NCBI RefSeq assembly: GCF_022664465.1
Contig: NZ_JAKREV010000002.1
Span: forward strand, 434,001-498,000
Direction of reading: 5' to 3'
DNA from: Sphingomonas hankookensis
Lineage (GTDB): Bacteria > Pseudomonadota > Alphaproteobacteria > Sphingomonadales > Sphingomonadaceae
DNA: 64,000 nt
A model generated the notes under the pieces. The model worked only from the letters and a program-made list of their open reading frames with translations. It had not been told where the DNA came from and did no database searches. The position numbers and the translations under genes were made by a program. This document shows positions 1-7,559 of this stretch, piece by piece; position 1 is the stretch's first letter; each line of letters opens with the position of its first letter.

Positions 1-558
1 CCCCGCTTCTTCGCCACCGGCATCAGCCTCGTCGCGCACATGGCCAATCCGCATGTGCCGGCGGTCCACATGAACACCCGCTTCCTGGTGACCACCAGGC
101 GCTGGTTCGGCGGCGGCGCGGACCTCAACCCGCCGATCCCCTATGCGGAGGACACCGCCGACTTCCACGCGGCGATGCAGGCGGCGTGCGACGCCCACGA
201 CCCGGCGCATTATCCCCGGTTCAAGCAATGGGCCGACGACTATTTCTACATACCCCATCGCGGCGTGCATCGCGGTGTCGGCGGCATCTTCTACGACCAT
301 CTGGGCGACGACTTCGACCGCGACTTCGCCTTCACCCGCGACGTGGGCGAGGCGTTCCTGTCGATCTATCCGGAACTGGTCCGGCGGCGGATGGCGATGC
401 CGTATGACGATGCCGACCGTGCCCGCCAGCTCGAATGGCGCGGGCGCTATGCCGAATTCAACCTCGTCCACGACCGCGGCACGCTGTTCGGGCTGAAGAC
501 CGGCGGCAATATCGACGCGATCCTGATGAGCCTCCCGCCGCTCGCGACGTGGAGCTGA
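1..558 (+). CDS. hemF: Oxygen-dependent coproporphyrinogen III oxidase, 3' part
   Basis: This is the C-terminal part of HemF, which uses O2 to convert coproporphyrinogen III to protoporphyrinogen IX in haem synthesis; the gene starts before the window. The reading frame is open from base 1. Family landmarks visible are the HMNTRF stretch, [10 protein letters not shown], a [13 protein letters not shown] segment, [10 protein letters not shown], and the C-terminal [19 protein letters not shown] block with the family's usual SLPP ending. It stops with TGA four bases before the acetyltransferase gene, so the two are probably cotranscribed. Family assignment is secure; only the N-terminal part is missing. 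Confidence 0.96.
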   Translation, partial: PRFFATGISLVAHMANPHVPAVHMNTRFLVTTRRWFGGGADLNPPIPYAEDTADFHAAMQAACDAHDPAHYPRFKQWADDYFYIPHRGVHRGVGGIFYDHLGDDFDRDFAFTRDVGEAFLSIYPELVRRRMAMPYDDADRARQLEWRGRYAEFNLVHDRGTLFGLKTGGNIDAILMSLPPLATWS

Positions 559-562
559 CTCA

Positions 563-1156
563 GTGGGGCTGATCCCGGTCCAACCGGACGAGGTCGCGAC
601 GATCGTCACCTCGCTGGAGATGCTCGAACGGCCGCGCCCCGCGCCGCTGCCGGCCTCGCCGCTGCGGCTGGTCCGCTGGGAACGGCCGACGCTGGACCGC
701 TATCGCGCGCTGTTCCGCCGGGTCGGGGGCCCATGGCTGTGGTTCTCGCGGCTGGTGATGGCCGACGACGCCCTCGCCGCGATCATCCATGCCGATACCG
801 TGCGCATCTGGGCGGTGGTCGACCGTGCGGGGATCGAGGTCGGGATGCTCGAACTCGACGATCGCACCGCCGGCGAATGCGAGCTCTCCTATGTCGGACT
901 GATCCCCGAACTGGCGGGACAGGGCCATGGCCGCTGGCTGATGGCACACGCACTGGCGCTGGCATGGGGCAAGGACGTGCGGCGGGTATGGGTGCATACC
1001 TGCACGCTCGACCATCCCGGCGCGCTCGCTTTCTATCGCCGCTCGGGCTTCGTCCCCTATCAGCGATCGATCGAAACCTTTGCCGATCCGCGCGTCGCCG
1101 GGGTACTGCCCGACGACTGCGGCGGCCACTATCCGTTGCTCGCCAACCGGCGATAG
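563..1156 (+). CDS. GNAT family N-acetyltransferase
   Basis: A 197-residue acetyltransferase starting at GTG. The central part carries the acetyl-CoA binding motif of GNAT enzymes (LIPELAGQGHGRWLMAHAL, roughly residues 112-130), followed by a strand with VWVHTCTLDHPGALAFYRRSGF, the usual C-terminal GNAT signature. The substrate cannot be read from the sequence. It follows hemF with a four-base gap, and its 3' end overlaps the convergent membrane-protein gene by 28 bases. The N-terminal 35 residues are outside the typical domain. No better start is seen, because the stop of hemF lies directly upstream. Confidence 0.88.
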   Translation: MGLIPVQPDEVATIVTSLEMLERPRPAPLPASPLRLVRWERPTLDRYRALFRRVGGPWLWFSRLVMADDALAAIIHADTVRIWAVVDRAGIEVGMLELDDRTAGECELSYVGLIPELAGQGHGRWLMAHALALAWGKDVRRVWVHTCTLDHPGALAFYRRSGFVPYQRSIETFADPRVAGVLPDDCGGHYPLLANRR

Positions 1157-1863
1157 ATCGTCGCACGGGTCAGGGTGAAGGCGATCGACATCGCCGCCGC
1201 CACCACCGACGCCGCAAAGGCGAGGATCGCCATCGTCACCGGGTTGGTCCCGCCCGCCGACACCGCGCTGGCGGTGGCGCTGAGCAACAGCACGACCATC
1301 TGTCCTCCGAAGAAGATCAGCCCCGACAGCGACAGCAGCTGCAGCGCATGGCCTTTGGTCAGCTCGATCGCGCGGCCCATCGCATCGCCGAAGCGCCGCT
1401 CGGGCTCGGCCATCAGCACCGGCAGCACGACGAAGACCCGGCCGATCACATACAGCATCGGCAGGATGAACAGGATGAGGCCGCCCAGCTTCGCCGCGTT
1501 GATCAGCAACGTCGCTACGACCAGCACCGGCAGTCGGCGGAACGCGGTGCGCAGCGCCTCGCCCACCGTCGGTCGGGCCGGATCGAGGATCAGCGCCAGC
1601 AGCACCGCGATACCGACCAGCTCCGCCAGCGCCTGCAACGCCAGCCAGTGGATATTGTCGACCAGATAGGACTGCATCGACGCCAGCAACGCCTGGTCGT
1701 CCTGCGTCCCGGCACGCACCGTGATGCGGTCGGTGCGCATGAACAGCGACAGCGCCAGATTGGGCAGGAAGAAGAATACGCCGGCGACCGCGACGATCAC
1801 GTCCCGGTCGCGACGCCAGATCGCCAACGCTTCCTGTATTGCGGCCCCGACGTTCAATTTCAT
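1129..1863 (-). CDS. Integral membrane protein, paralogue of upstream gene
   Basis: A 244-residue protein with about five to six hydrophobic helices (for example near residues 25-43, 68-95, 115-160 and 180-235) and no catalytic motif that I recognise. It resembles the membrane domain found with glycerophosphodiester phosphodiesterases, but no phosphodiesterase domain is present. The ATG overlaps the stop of the next gene upstream by four bases (ATGA), so the two form a translationally coupled pair. Both proteins share the pattern of a polar N-terminus and a helix-rich core with a conserved AxGRAxxLTxG-like segment (here AMGRAIELTKGHALQL), suggesting gene duplication. Function is unknown. Confidence 0.8.
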   Translation of the reverse strand: MKLNVGAAIQEALAIWRRDRDVIVAVAGVFFFLPNLALSLFMRTDRITVRAGTQDDQALLASMQSYLVDNIHWLALQALAELVGIAVLLALILDPARPTVGEALRTAFRRLPVLVVATLLINAAKLGGLILFILPMLYVIGRVFVVLPVLMAEPERRFGDAMGRAIELTKGHALQLLSLSGLIFFGGQMVVLLLSATASAVSAGGTNPVTMAILAFAASVVAAAMSIAFTLTRATIYRRLASNG

Positions 1864-2696
1864 GCGAACACGGCCGCATCGTCCTGTTGCCCGACGATCT
1901 CGCGGTAAAGCTTGCCGATAAAGGCCGTCTGATACAGCGCCAGCGCGGCGCTGACCGCCGCGACGGCGATGGCACCGCCGATGATGGCCAGCGAGAAGCT
2001 GCTGTTCGGGTCGGACAACAGGCCAAGGATACCGCCGACGACGAACTGCGCCGCCGACACCGCGACGCCCGCGACGATCGCGTAGAGCAGCAGCAGCCCG
2101 ATCAGCTTCCACGTCATGCCGCGGGTCAGGCCGAACGCCCGCCCGATGGCACCGATACCGCGCCGCTCCATCGCGACGACCGCGTTGATCGGCAGCAGCC
2201 GCGCCGATGCCCACAGCGTGAACAGCGCCAGTGCAAAGAAATAGAGCAGCGACAGCCCCAGCTTGGCGAACTCCTCCGGCTGCGGCGGCGTGCCCGCCAT
2301 TACGCTCCGGAAATCGAAGCCGCTGGCGACCACCACCACGACGCCCGGAATCGCCAGCACGGCGAGGATCGCGACCAGCACGATGCTCACGCCGATCAGC
2401 GGCAGGAAGCGCGACTTGGCGAGGCCCATCGCGACCGCGCGCTGCTCCTGCCCATTGGGCTGCGCGGAAAACGCGATCAGGTAGAGCGCACCCCATAGCG
2501 ACACCAGCGTCGTGACGAGCGACACCAGCCCGAACGCCGCGGCGGTACCGCCGGTCGCGCCCGCGCGCACCCCGGCCAGACTGCCCGACAGCGCGGGCGC
2601 TGCGAACTGGGTGACGAGCAGGACGGGCATCAGCTCGCCCACATGGTCGCGGACGAAATCCACCGCCCGGTCCCAAATCGTTCCGATCTTGGCCAT
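1860..2696 (-). CDS. Integral membrane protein (glycerophosphodiesterase-type membrane domain)
   Basis: A 278-residue protein starting at ATG with a polar N-terminus ([18 protein letters not shown]) followed by about six hydrophobic segments. It contains [16 protein letters not shown], matching the AMGRAIELTKGHALQL segment of its downstream neighbour, so the two look like paralogues. No enzymatic motif is seen. It is first of the two-gene pair and is divergent from lipB across a 54-base gap that must hold both promoters. A role in membrane or envelope homeostasis is only a guess from topology. Confidence 0.8.
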   Translation of the reverse strand: MAKIGTIWDRAVDFVRDHVGELMPVLLVTQFAAPALSGSLAGVRAGATGGTAAAFGLVSLVTTLVSLWGALYLIAFSAQPNGQEQRAVAMGLAKSRFLPLIGVSIVLVAILAVLAIPGVVVVVASGFDFRSVMAGTPPQPEEFAKLGLSLLYFFALALFTLWASARLLPINAVVAMERRGIGAIGRAFGLTRGMTWKLIGLLLLYAIVAGVAVSAAQFVVGGILGLLSDPNSSFSLAIIGGAIAVAAVSAALALYQTAFIGKLYREIVGQQDDAAVFA

Positions 2697-2750
2697 TGTT
2701 GCACGCGCTCCCCTTTTATCCGATGGATGCTCTACCCATCCTGTTCCCGA

Positions 2751-3443
2751 ATGAAAATGGCCCCTGATCCCATCGTCCCGCCGATCGCCATCGCCCAGCA
2801 GATCGAATGGCGCACCGACACCGCGCTCGTCGACTATCCCACCGCACTGGCGACCATGGAGGCCCGCGCCACCGCCATCGCCGATCGGCAGGCCTCGGAA
2901 ATGGTGTGGCTGCTCGAACATCCCCCGCTCTACACGGCGGGGACGAGTGCAGATCCGCTCGAGCTGCTCGATCCGCGGTTCCCGGTCCACGCGGCCGGAC
3001 GCGGCGGGCGCTATACCTATCATGGGCCCGGACAGCGGATCGGCTATCTGATGCTCGACCTGACGAAGCGCGGGCGCGATGTCCGCCGGTTCGTCCATGC
3101 GGTCGAAGCCTGGGTCATCGGCGCCTTGGCGACGTTCGGCATCCATGCCTATGCGGTGCCCGACCGCATCGGCATCTGGACCGCGGACGGCGGGACCGAG
3201 GCGAAGATCGGCGCGATCGGCGTCCGCGTCCGCCGCTGGGCGACGCTGCACGGCTTTTCGGTCAATCTGGCCCCAGATTTGTCACATTTTGGGGGCATTG
3301 TTCCTTGTGGGATCGCCGAATTTCCCGGGACCAGCGCCGAAGCGCTCGGGAAATCGGTCGACCCGTTGATGTTCGATGCTGCGCTCGCCGCCGGCCTTCC
3401 GGCGTTTCTGGACGCGCTGTACCCTTGCGCGAAAGAGGCTTGA
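2751..3443 (+). CDS. lipB: Octanoyltransferase (lipoate biosynthesis)
   Basis: LipB transfers octanoyl groups from acyl carrier protein to lipoyl domains, the first step of lipoic acid synthesis in the cytoplasm. The 230-residue product has the [21 protein letters not shown] motif near residues 83-103, the [18 protein letters not shown] block holding the catalytic lysine, and the VPCGIAEFP block with the catalytic cysteine. Two nearby ATG codons (2751 and 2757) are possible starts; neither has a strong ribosome site. The gene is monocistronic and divergent from the membrane-protein pair. Confidence 0.95.
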   Translation: MKMAPDPIVPPIAIAQQIEWRTDTALVDYPTALATMEARATAIADRQASEMVWLLEHPPLYTAGTSADPLELLDPRFPVHAAGRGGRYTYHGPGQRIGYLMLDLTKRGRDVRRFVHAVEAWVIGALATFGIHAYAVPDRIGIWTADGGTEAKIGAIGVRVRRWATLHGFSVNLAPDLSHFGGIVPCGIAEFPGTSAEALGKSVDPLMFDAALAAGLPAFLDALYPCAKEA

Positions 3444-3532
3444 GGGCGGCTCCCCCTTCGACTAATGTCCGGACCGGATTGGGTATTAACGGCAAAAAGA
3501 ACGCCGCCTATCCATAGCTTAGGGAGCTTACC

Positions 3533-3811
3533 ATGCGTGCATTCTCGAAGATCCTGACCGGTTCGATCGTCGCCGGCGCGGCGCTGGCGCTGTCGGCTTG
3601 CGGCGGCAACACCGAAACCACCGCTGCCAACGACGCGACCATCACCGACCTGAACTCGACCGACATGATGGACGGCACGATGTCGGACAACATGACCGCG
3701 GTTGACGGTGCCATGGGCAACGACACCATGATGATGTCGAACGACAGCATGATGATGTCGAACGACACCATGATGATGTCGAACGAAGCCGGCATGACCA
3801 ACGCCATGTAA
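3533..3811 (+). CDS. Small methionine-rich lipoprotein
   Basis: A 92-residue predicted lipoprotein. The signal peptide ends in an LSAC lipobox, so lipidation would fall on Cys23. The mature part is about 70 residues, 16 of them methionine, with three tandem copies of NDxMMMS and many Asp and Asn residues. It has no Lys or Arg after the signal peptide, so the mature chain is strongly acidic. A ribosome site (AGGGAG) lies about eight bases before the ATG, and an intrinsic terminator follows. I do not recognise the family. Methionine-rich acidic repeats can bind soft metals such as Cu(I), but that is inference here. Confidence 0.85.
   Translation: MRAFSKILTGSIVAGAALALSACGGNTETTAANDATITDLNSTDMMDGTMSDNMTAVDGAMGNDTMMMSNDSMMMSNDTMMMSNEAGMTNAM
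3719..3781 (+). repeat. Three tandem 21-base units within lipoprotein gene
   Basis: Units at 3719-3739, 3740-3760 and 3761-3781 each encode NDTMMMS or NDSMMMS and differ at a single base (ACC versus AGC). The near identity at DNA level points to recent slippage duplication, so copy number may vary between strains. Confidence 0.9.
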
Positions 3812-3837
3812 TCAACCGTTTCGGTTGATCTGGCGAA

Positions 3838-3869
3838 GGGGCCGTCCGGGCGACCGGGCGGCCCTTTTT
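3838..3869 (+). terminator. Rho-independent terminator after methionine-rich lipoprotein
   Basis: GGGCCGTCCGGG and its partner CCGGGCGGCCC flank a short CGA loop and are followed by five T. It lies 27 bases after the stop codon. A smaller hairpin (ATCAACCG / CGGTTGAT, 3811-3829) precedes it. Confidence 0.85.
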
Positions 3870-4017
3870 CATTGCTCGGTCGCCTTTTCGCGTTCGTTAC
3901 GCCCCCGTGCGGCGAATCGTGTGGACCCCATGCAAGTTGGGGCTTGGGTCGCTGGCCAAAACGCCTTAACCATCGCTGCCTGCCGAGGCGCCGACACCCG
4001 CGCCGTGAAAGGAAGAG

Positions 4018-4689
4018 ATGAGCGTAGTGCGTACCCTGGTCCTGGCCGCTGCCGCCGCCCTGACCGTCGCGGCGACCCCCGCGTCGGCCCAATTTTTCTT
4101 CAAACCCGCCGATATCGACGGTCCGCGCGTGACTGGCGAGGAACCGGGCGTCATCACCCAGGCATTGCCGGGCGCGACGCCCGCCGAGCTGCGCGCGGCC
4201 GTGTTGTGGAACCTGCGGTCGGCGCTGAACGTCGCGGCGCTGCAGTGCCAGTTCGAACCGACCATGCTGACGTTGAACAATTACAACGCGATGCTGTTCA
4301 ACCATGCCGACGAACTGAAGCTCAGTTACGAAGCGCTCGACAAATATTTCGACCGCACCACCGGCTCGTTAAAGGCGGGCCAGACGGCGCTCGATCAGTT
4401 CGGTACCCGGGTCTATTCAGGGTTCTCGACCGTGTCGGCGCAGCTCGGTTTCTGCCAGGCGGCAAACGAGATCGGGCAGGAGGCGCTGTTCGTACCGCGT
4501 GGCTATCTGGGCGAGTTTGCCGAACTGCGGATGCGCAAGCTGCGCAACTCGCTGGTCCCGGCCGGCGAACAACAGTTCACGCGGCAAGTTCCGTACATGC
4601 GTCCGGTCCGGCTGTATCAGTTCGAGAACCCGAAATGCTGGCGCAAGGGCCTGTGGCAGGTGAAGCGCTGCGGCGCCTATCCGGCCTGA
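4018..4689 (+). CDS. Secreted protein of unknown function
   Basis: A 223-residue protein with a clear Sec signal peptide (hydrophobic AAAAALTVAAT core, cleavage after ASAQ-type site near residue 25). The mature part has four cysteines that could form disulphides (QCQF, GFCQ, PKCW, KRCG) and is rich in amphipathic helix. It ends with an aromatic and basic tail (KCWRKGLWQVKRCGAYPA). I do not recognise a characterised family, although the pattern is that of a conserved sphingomonad periplasmic protein. The ATG follows AGGAAGAG closely. No terminator is seen before the EcfG-type promoter 30 bases downstream. Confidence 0.85.
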   Translation: MSVVRTLVLAAAAALTVAATPASAQFFFKPADIDGPRVTGEEPGVITQALPGATPAELRAAVLWNLRSALNVAALQCQFEPTMLTLNNYNAMLFNHADELKLSYEALDKYFDRTTGSLKAGQTALDQFGTRVYSGFSTVSAQLGFCQAANEIGQEALFVPRGYLGEFAELRMRKLRNSLVPAGEQQFTRQVPYMRPVRLYQFENPKCWRKGLWQVKRCGAYPA

Positions 4690-4718
4690 GACCCATTTTC
4701 AAAAAAACGCATATTGCC

Positions 4719-4743
4719 GGAACCAAGGATCACGCGTCCCGTT
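4719..4743 (+). promoter_or_regulatory. EcfG (general stress sigma factor) type promoter
   Basis: GGAAC at 4719-4723 and CGTT at 4740-4743 are separated by exactly 16 bases. This matches the known alphaproteobacterial EcfG/sigma-T consensus GGAAC-N16/17-CGTT at every position. The expected start of transcription near 4750 falls at the first hairpin of the candidate small RNA, which supports the assignment. Confidence 0.72.
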
Positions 4744-4749
4744 ATGCCC

Positions 4750-4902
4750 TTCGGATAGCGATTTTATGCCCCCCCGCTCTCGCTATCCACGAAAAGGGTC
4801 CGGTCGGGCGCATACCCTCCCCCCCCCGGTAACGTCCGCCGGACCCATATTCTGGTTTCAAACTAAGCGACCCGTCGATGCAGATCGGCGGGTCGCTTTT
4901 TT
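4750..4902 (+). ncRNA. gsrN: Candidate general-stress small RNA, GsrN-like
   Basis: A stretch of about 150 bases without a coding frame, bounded by an EcfG-type promoter and an intrinsic terminator, with two further perfect hairpins. Hairpin 1: GGATAGCG (4753-4760) pairs with CGCTATCC (4781-4788), with seven C in the loop (4769-4775). Hairpin 2: GGGTCCGG (4796-4803) pairs with CCGGACCC (4839-4846), with CCCT and then nine C in the loop (4815-4827). Hairpin 3 is the terminator. GsrN of Caulobacter is a sigma-T dependent sRNA with exposed C-rich loops that pairs with target leaders such as katG. The architecture matches, but primary sequence homology was not tested, so the name is provisional. 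Other C-loop (anti-Shine-Dalgarno) sRNA families are an alternative. Confidence 0.65.
4865..4902 (+). terminator. Rho-independent terminator of the candidate small RNA
   Basis: AAGCGACCCG and CGGGTCGCTT form a ten-base-pair stem around TCGATGCAGATCGG, followed by a run of T to 4902. It lies about 175 bases after the secreted-protein gene and 90 bases before the entericidin gene. Confidence 0.9.
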
Positions 4903-4925
4903 GGTGCACCATTGGTTCCTGAACC

Positions 4926-4950
4926 GGAACGAATGGTTTCCCCAGACATT
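4926..4950 (+). promoter_or_regulatory. Possible EcfG-like promoter of entericidin gene
   Basis: GGAAC at 4926-4930 and CATT at 4947-4950 are spaced by 16 bases, one mismatch from the CGTT of the -10 element. It lies 43 bases upstream of the entericidin ATG. Stress control would fit the family, but the imperfect -10 keeps this weak. Confidence 0.35.
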
Positions 4951-4993
4951 CCTTGCGCAGAGCGGGCGCGCCCCGCGTCAACTGGAGGTACTT

Positions 4994-5128
4994 ATGCGGA
5001 AGATTCTCAGCCTGGCCGTGGTTGCTGGTGCCCTCGCCATCAGCGCGTGCAACACCGTCGAAGGCGTCGGCAAGGACGTGTCGTCGGCGGGTAACGCCGT
5101 CGCCGGTGCCGCGAACGACACCAAGTAA
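4994..5128 (+). CDS. Entericidin family small lipoprotein
   Basis: A 44-residue lipoprotein: hydrophobic signal, lipobox LAISAC with Cys19 as the lipidated residue, then NTVEGVGKDVSSAGNAVAGAA, the typical amphipathic tail of EcnA/EcnB entericidins. In enteric bacteria these form an antidote/toxin pair linked to stationary-phase lysis; in alphaproteobacteria they are usually single and stress induced. Only one copy is seen here. A good ribosome site (CTGGAGG) lies seven bases before the ATG, and a terminator follows at once. Confidence 0.93.
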   Translation: MRKILSLAVVAGALAISACNTVEGVGKDVSSAGNAVAGAANDTK

Positions 5129-5148
5129 GCCACCGCTTACCTGCACCG

Positions 5149-5186
5149 AAAAAGGCGGCCCGGACCATGTTCGAGCCGCCTTTTTT
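5149..5186 (+). terminator. Rho-independent terminator after entericidin gene
   Basis: AAAGGCGGC (5151-5159) pairs with GCCGCCTTT (5175-5183), followed by more T. The A-run on the 5' side means it could also work on the other strand. Confidence 0.88.
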
Positions 5187-5237
5187 CTTGTCCGGCGAAC
5201 GGGACGCCATTGGAGATTAGTTCATCTGGCTGCGACG

Positions 5238-5330
5238 TCCCCCGCGAAGGCGGGAGTCCCTATCCGCCAGCGTCGTGGGATCGGCCGAAGCGTAGGCGTC
5301 TATGGATTCCCGCCTTTGCGGGAATGACGA
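5238..5330. repeat. Inverted pair of REP-like palindromes (family 1)
   Basis: Two short palindromes, CCCCCGCGAAGGCGGGAGTCC at the left and GGATTCCCGCCTTTGCGGGAA at the right (5304 onward), each fold on themselves and are inverted copies of each other about 45 bases apart. This is the layout of a bacterial interspersed mosaic element. It lies between the convergent entericidin and tatC genes and has no coding content. Confidence 0.8.
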
Positions 5331-5414
5331 TAATCAACCGCCGCGACTGAACGATGATCCCGGTCAGGAAATCCCGTTGCCAAGATGACGTCTGGATCAA
5401 CGGGAGTGAAAACC

Positions 5415-6206
5415 CTAGCCGCGCTCGGCCGTCTCGCTGTCCGTCGCTTCCGCATTCTCCGGATCGCGCTTCGCCCGACGCTTCTCGGTGAACCAGATCG
5501 CGATCAGCGCCAGTTCGTAGAGCAGGATCAGCGGCACGGCGAGCAGGAACTGCGACCCGACATCGGGCGGCGTCGCCACGGCAGCGATCGCAAAGGCGCC
5601 GACGATCGCATACCGCCGCGCGCCGATCAGCTGCTTGCGGGTAACGATCCCGGCCAGTTCCAGCAGCATCAGCAGCACCGGCAGCAGGAAGGCGAGGCCG
5701 AACGCGAACAGGAACTGCATCACGAACGACAGGTAATTTTCGATCGACGGCAACGCCTCCTGTTCGACGCCGCCCAGATTGCCCTGATAGCCCAGCAGGA
5801 AGTGCAGTGCGACCGGGATGGTCACGTAATAGGCCAGCGACGCGCCGGCGATGAACAGGATGGGCGTCGCCAGCAGGAACGGGAACAGCGCACGCTTTTC
5901 GTTGCGGTACAGCCCCGGCGCGACGAACTGCCACAGCTGGTTCGCGATCACCGGGAAGGACAGCATCATCGCCGCGAAGAACGCGACCTTGATCTGGACG
6001 AAGAACGCCTCGAAAATCTGGGTGAAGATCACGCGCTTCTGACCGGCCGCGAGCAGCGGCTTGAGCAGAAACGTCAGGATTTCGTGGGAAAAATAGAAGC
6101 AGACCGCGAAACACGCCGCGACCGCGACCGCCGAATAGAGCAGGCGACGGCGCAGTTCGATCAGGTGGTCGAGCAACGGGGCTTGGCTGTCGTCGATCTC
6201 GTTCAT
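5415..6206 (-). CDS. tatC: Sec-independent protein translocase TatC
   Basis: TatC is the multispanning receptor of the twin-arginine translocase, which moves folded proteins across the inner membrane. The 263-residue product starts with the HLIELRRRLLYS motif and has the expected six membrane helices. It contains the conserved FxExFFVQIK segment, PGLYRNEKR, the periplasmic loop with SIENYLSF, and the PDVGSQ region. It is last of the tatA-tatB-tatC run and overlaps tatB by four bases. A weak hairpin (5373-5404) lies just downstream. Tat substrates in this window include the DUF1501 protein at 12396-13541. Confidence 0.97.
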   Translation of the reverse strand: MNEIDDSQAPLLDHLIELRRRLLYSAVAVAACFAVCFYFSHEILTFLLKPLLAAGQKRVIFTQIFEAFFVQIKVAFFAAMMLSFPVIANQLWQFVAPGLYRNEKRALFPFLLATPILFIAGASLAYYVTIPVALHFLLGYQGNLGGVEQEALPSIENYLSFVMQFLFAFGLAFLLPVLLMLLELAGIVTRKQLIGARRYAIVGAFAIAAVATPPDVGSQFLLAVPLILLYELALIAIWFTEKRRAKRDPENAEATDSETAERG

Positions 6207-6625
6207 GACGGGGCCTTGCCATCGGCGGCGGGCGGATGATCGCCGGGCGCCTCGCGCAGTTCGGGGCGCTCGACCATCACCGGGGCGGGCGTAGCGTCCG
6301 GTACGGTCGGTTCGGCATCATGTACCAGCGCAACATGCCCCGGCGGCGGCGGCGACGGCGCGTCGATCGGGTGCACGGCGGCCGGCTCGGACGGGTGTTC
6401 GCGCATGATCCGCGCGTTTTCCTCGGCCCATTTCTTTTCCATCTCGGCCAGTTCCGCCTCGCGGACCATGGTATCGAAGCCGGAGCGGAACTGCCGGGCG
6501 ACGCCGCGCGCCTTGCCGACCCACAGGCCGACGATGCGCATTGCCTTGGGCAGATCCTTGGGGCCGATGACGACCAGCGCGACCAGCGCGACGACCATCA
6601 ATTCGGTGGGAGCGATATCGAACAT
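6203..6625 (-). CDS. tatB: Sec-independent protein translocase TatB
   Basis: TatB pairs with TatC to bind twin-arginine signal peptides. The 140-residue protein has the family's single N-terminal membrane helix (MFDIAPTELMVVALVALVVIGPKDLP), the GP hinge and the amphipathic helix KAMRIVGLWVGKARGVARQF. A charged helix and a Pro-rich tail with many Ala, Pro and Glu follow. It overlaps tatC and is 44 bases after tatA, so the three form one operon. Confidence 0.96.
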   Translation of the reverse strand: MFDIAPTELMVVALVALVVIGPKDLPKAMRIVGLWVGKARGVARQFRSGFDTMVREAELAEMEKKWAEENARIMREHPSEPAAVHPIDAPSPPPPGHVALVHDAEPTVPDATPAPVMVERPELREAPGDHPPAADGKAPS

Positions 6626-6669
6626 CGGCGCTCAAGTTCAGGCGGACGTGGACGTCCGCCGGGGAAGGA

Positions 6670-6954
6670 TCAGCGGTCGCCGTGCGGACGGTCGGCGTCG
6701 CGCACCGGATCGGTGTGCAGCGGGTCGCGCGGCGCCGGATCGCGGTCGTAGCCGGTGTCGAGCGGACGCTGTTCCAGCCGTTCGCGCGGACGCGCGGGCG
6801 GCGGCGGAACGTCGTCATCCTCGGCCATGCCCTTCTTGAAGCTCTTCAGCCCCTTGGCCACGTCGCCCATCATGTCGGAAAACCGCCCCTTGCCGAACAG
6901 CAACAGAACGGCGACGCCGACGATCAGCCAGTGCCAAATGCTAAGACCACCCAT
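6670..6954 (-). CDS. tatA: Sec-independent protein translocase TatA
   Basis: The pore-forming subunit. From the preferred start MGGLSIWHW the protein has 94 residues: a membrane helix ([14 protein letters not shown]), the [23 protein letters not shown] amphipathic helix with the conserved F, and a charged C-terminal tail ending in Asp, Arg and Pro residues. An in-frame ATG three codons upstream is possible but gives an unusual extension. It starts 38 bases after scpB, so the tat genes are probably transcribed with scpAB. Confidence 0.95.
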   Translation of the reverse strand: MGGLSIWHWLIVGVAVLLLFGKGRFSDMMGDVAKGLKSFKKGMAEDDDVPPPPARPRERLEQRPLDTGYDRDPAPRDPLHTDPVRDADRPHGDR

Positions 6955-6992
6955 CGTCCACACTCCAAGCGAAACAAATCCTTGGGGCTCAC

Positions 6993-7559
6993 TTAGTCGC
7001 TATCGTCGCCGCTTTCCAGCACGCTTGCGAATGCGTCGCCGATTGGCTCCAGCAACCCCGCCACGCGCAGATCCTCGATTCCCGGCAGGTCGCGGCGGCT
7101 GTTCAGCCCGAAATGGTCGAGAAACGCCTGCGTCGTTGCGTACGTCAGCGGACGGCCCGGCACCTCGCGCCGTCCCGCCGGGCGGACCCAGCCGGCGGCG
7201 AGCAGCACGTCGATCGTGCCCTTCGATATCTGCACCCCGCGGATCGATTCGATGTCCGCGCGCGTCGCGGGCTCGTGATAGGCGATGATCGCCAGCGTCT
7301 CGATCGCGGCGCGCGACAGGCGGCGCGATTCGTCGCGGTCGCGGCGCAGGAAATGGGCGAGGTCGGGGGCGGTCTCGAAATGCCAATGCTCACCGCGCCG
7401 GACAAGGCCGAAGCCGCGCCCGGCATGATCCGCCTCGATCGTGACCAGCGCGGCGCGGACGTCGCCGTCGCCGACATAGGCGGCGATCATCGGGACGGTC
7501 AGCGGCGTCTCGCTGGCGAACAACACCGCCTCCACCGCGCGGACGAACGGGTCGGTCAT
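6993..7559 (-). CDS. scpB: Segregation and condensation protein B
   Basis: ScpB is the winged-helix kleisin-interacting partner of the SMC condensin that organises the chromosome. The 188 residues contain two winged-helix domains. Family hallmarks are [13 protein letters not shown] at the start, [28 protein letters not shown] in the middle and [23 protein letters not shown] near the end. It overlaps scpA by four bases. Confidence 0.95.
   Translation of the reverse strand: MTDPFVRAVEAVLFASETPLTVPMIAAYVGDGDVRAALVTIEADHAGRGFGLVRRGEHWHFETAPDLAHFLRRDRDESRRLSRAAIETLAIIAYHEPATRADIESIRGVQISKGTIDVLLAAGWVRPAGRREVPGRPLTYATTQAFLDHFGLNSRRDLPGIEDLRVAGLLEPIGDAFASVLESGDDSD

Noticed and set aside
3719-3781. 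CRISPR-like repeat array
   Set aside because: The three units are contiguous 21-base coding repeats without spacers.
4865-4902. Terminator assigned to the secreted-protein gene at 4018-4689
   Set aside because: It lies about 175 bases after that gene, with an EcfG-type promoter and two hairpins between, so a separate small RNA explains it better.
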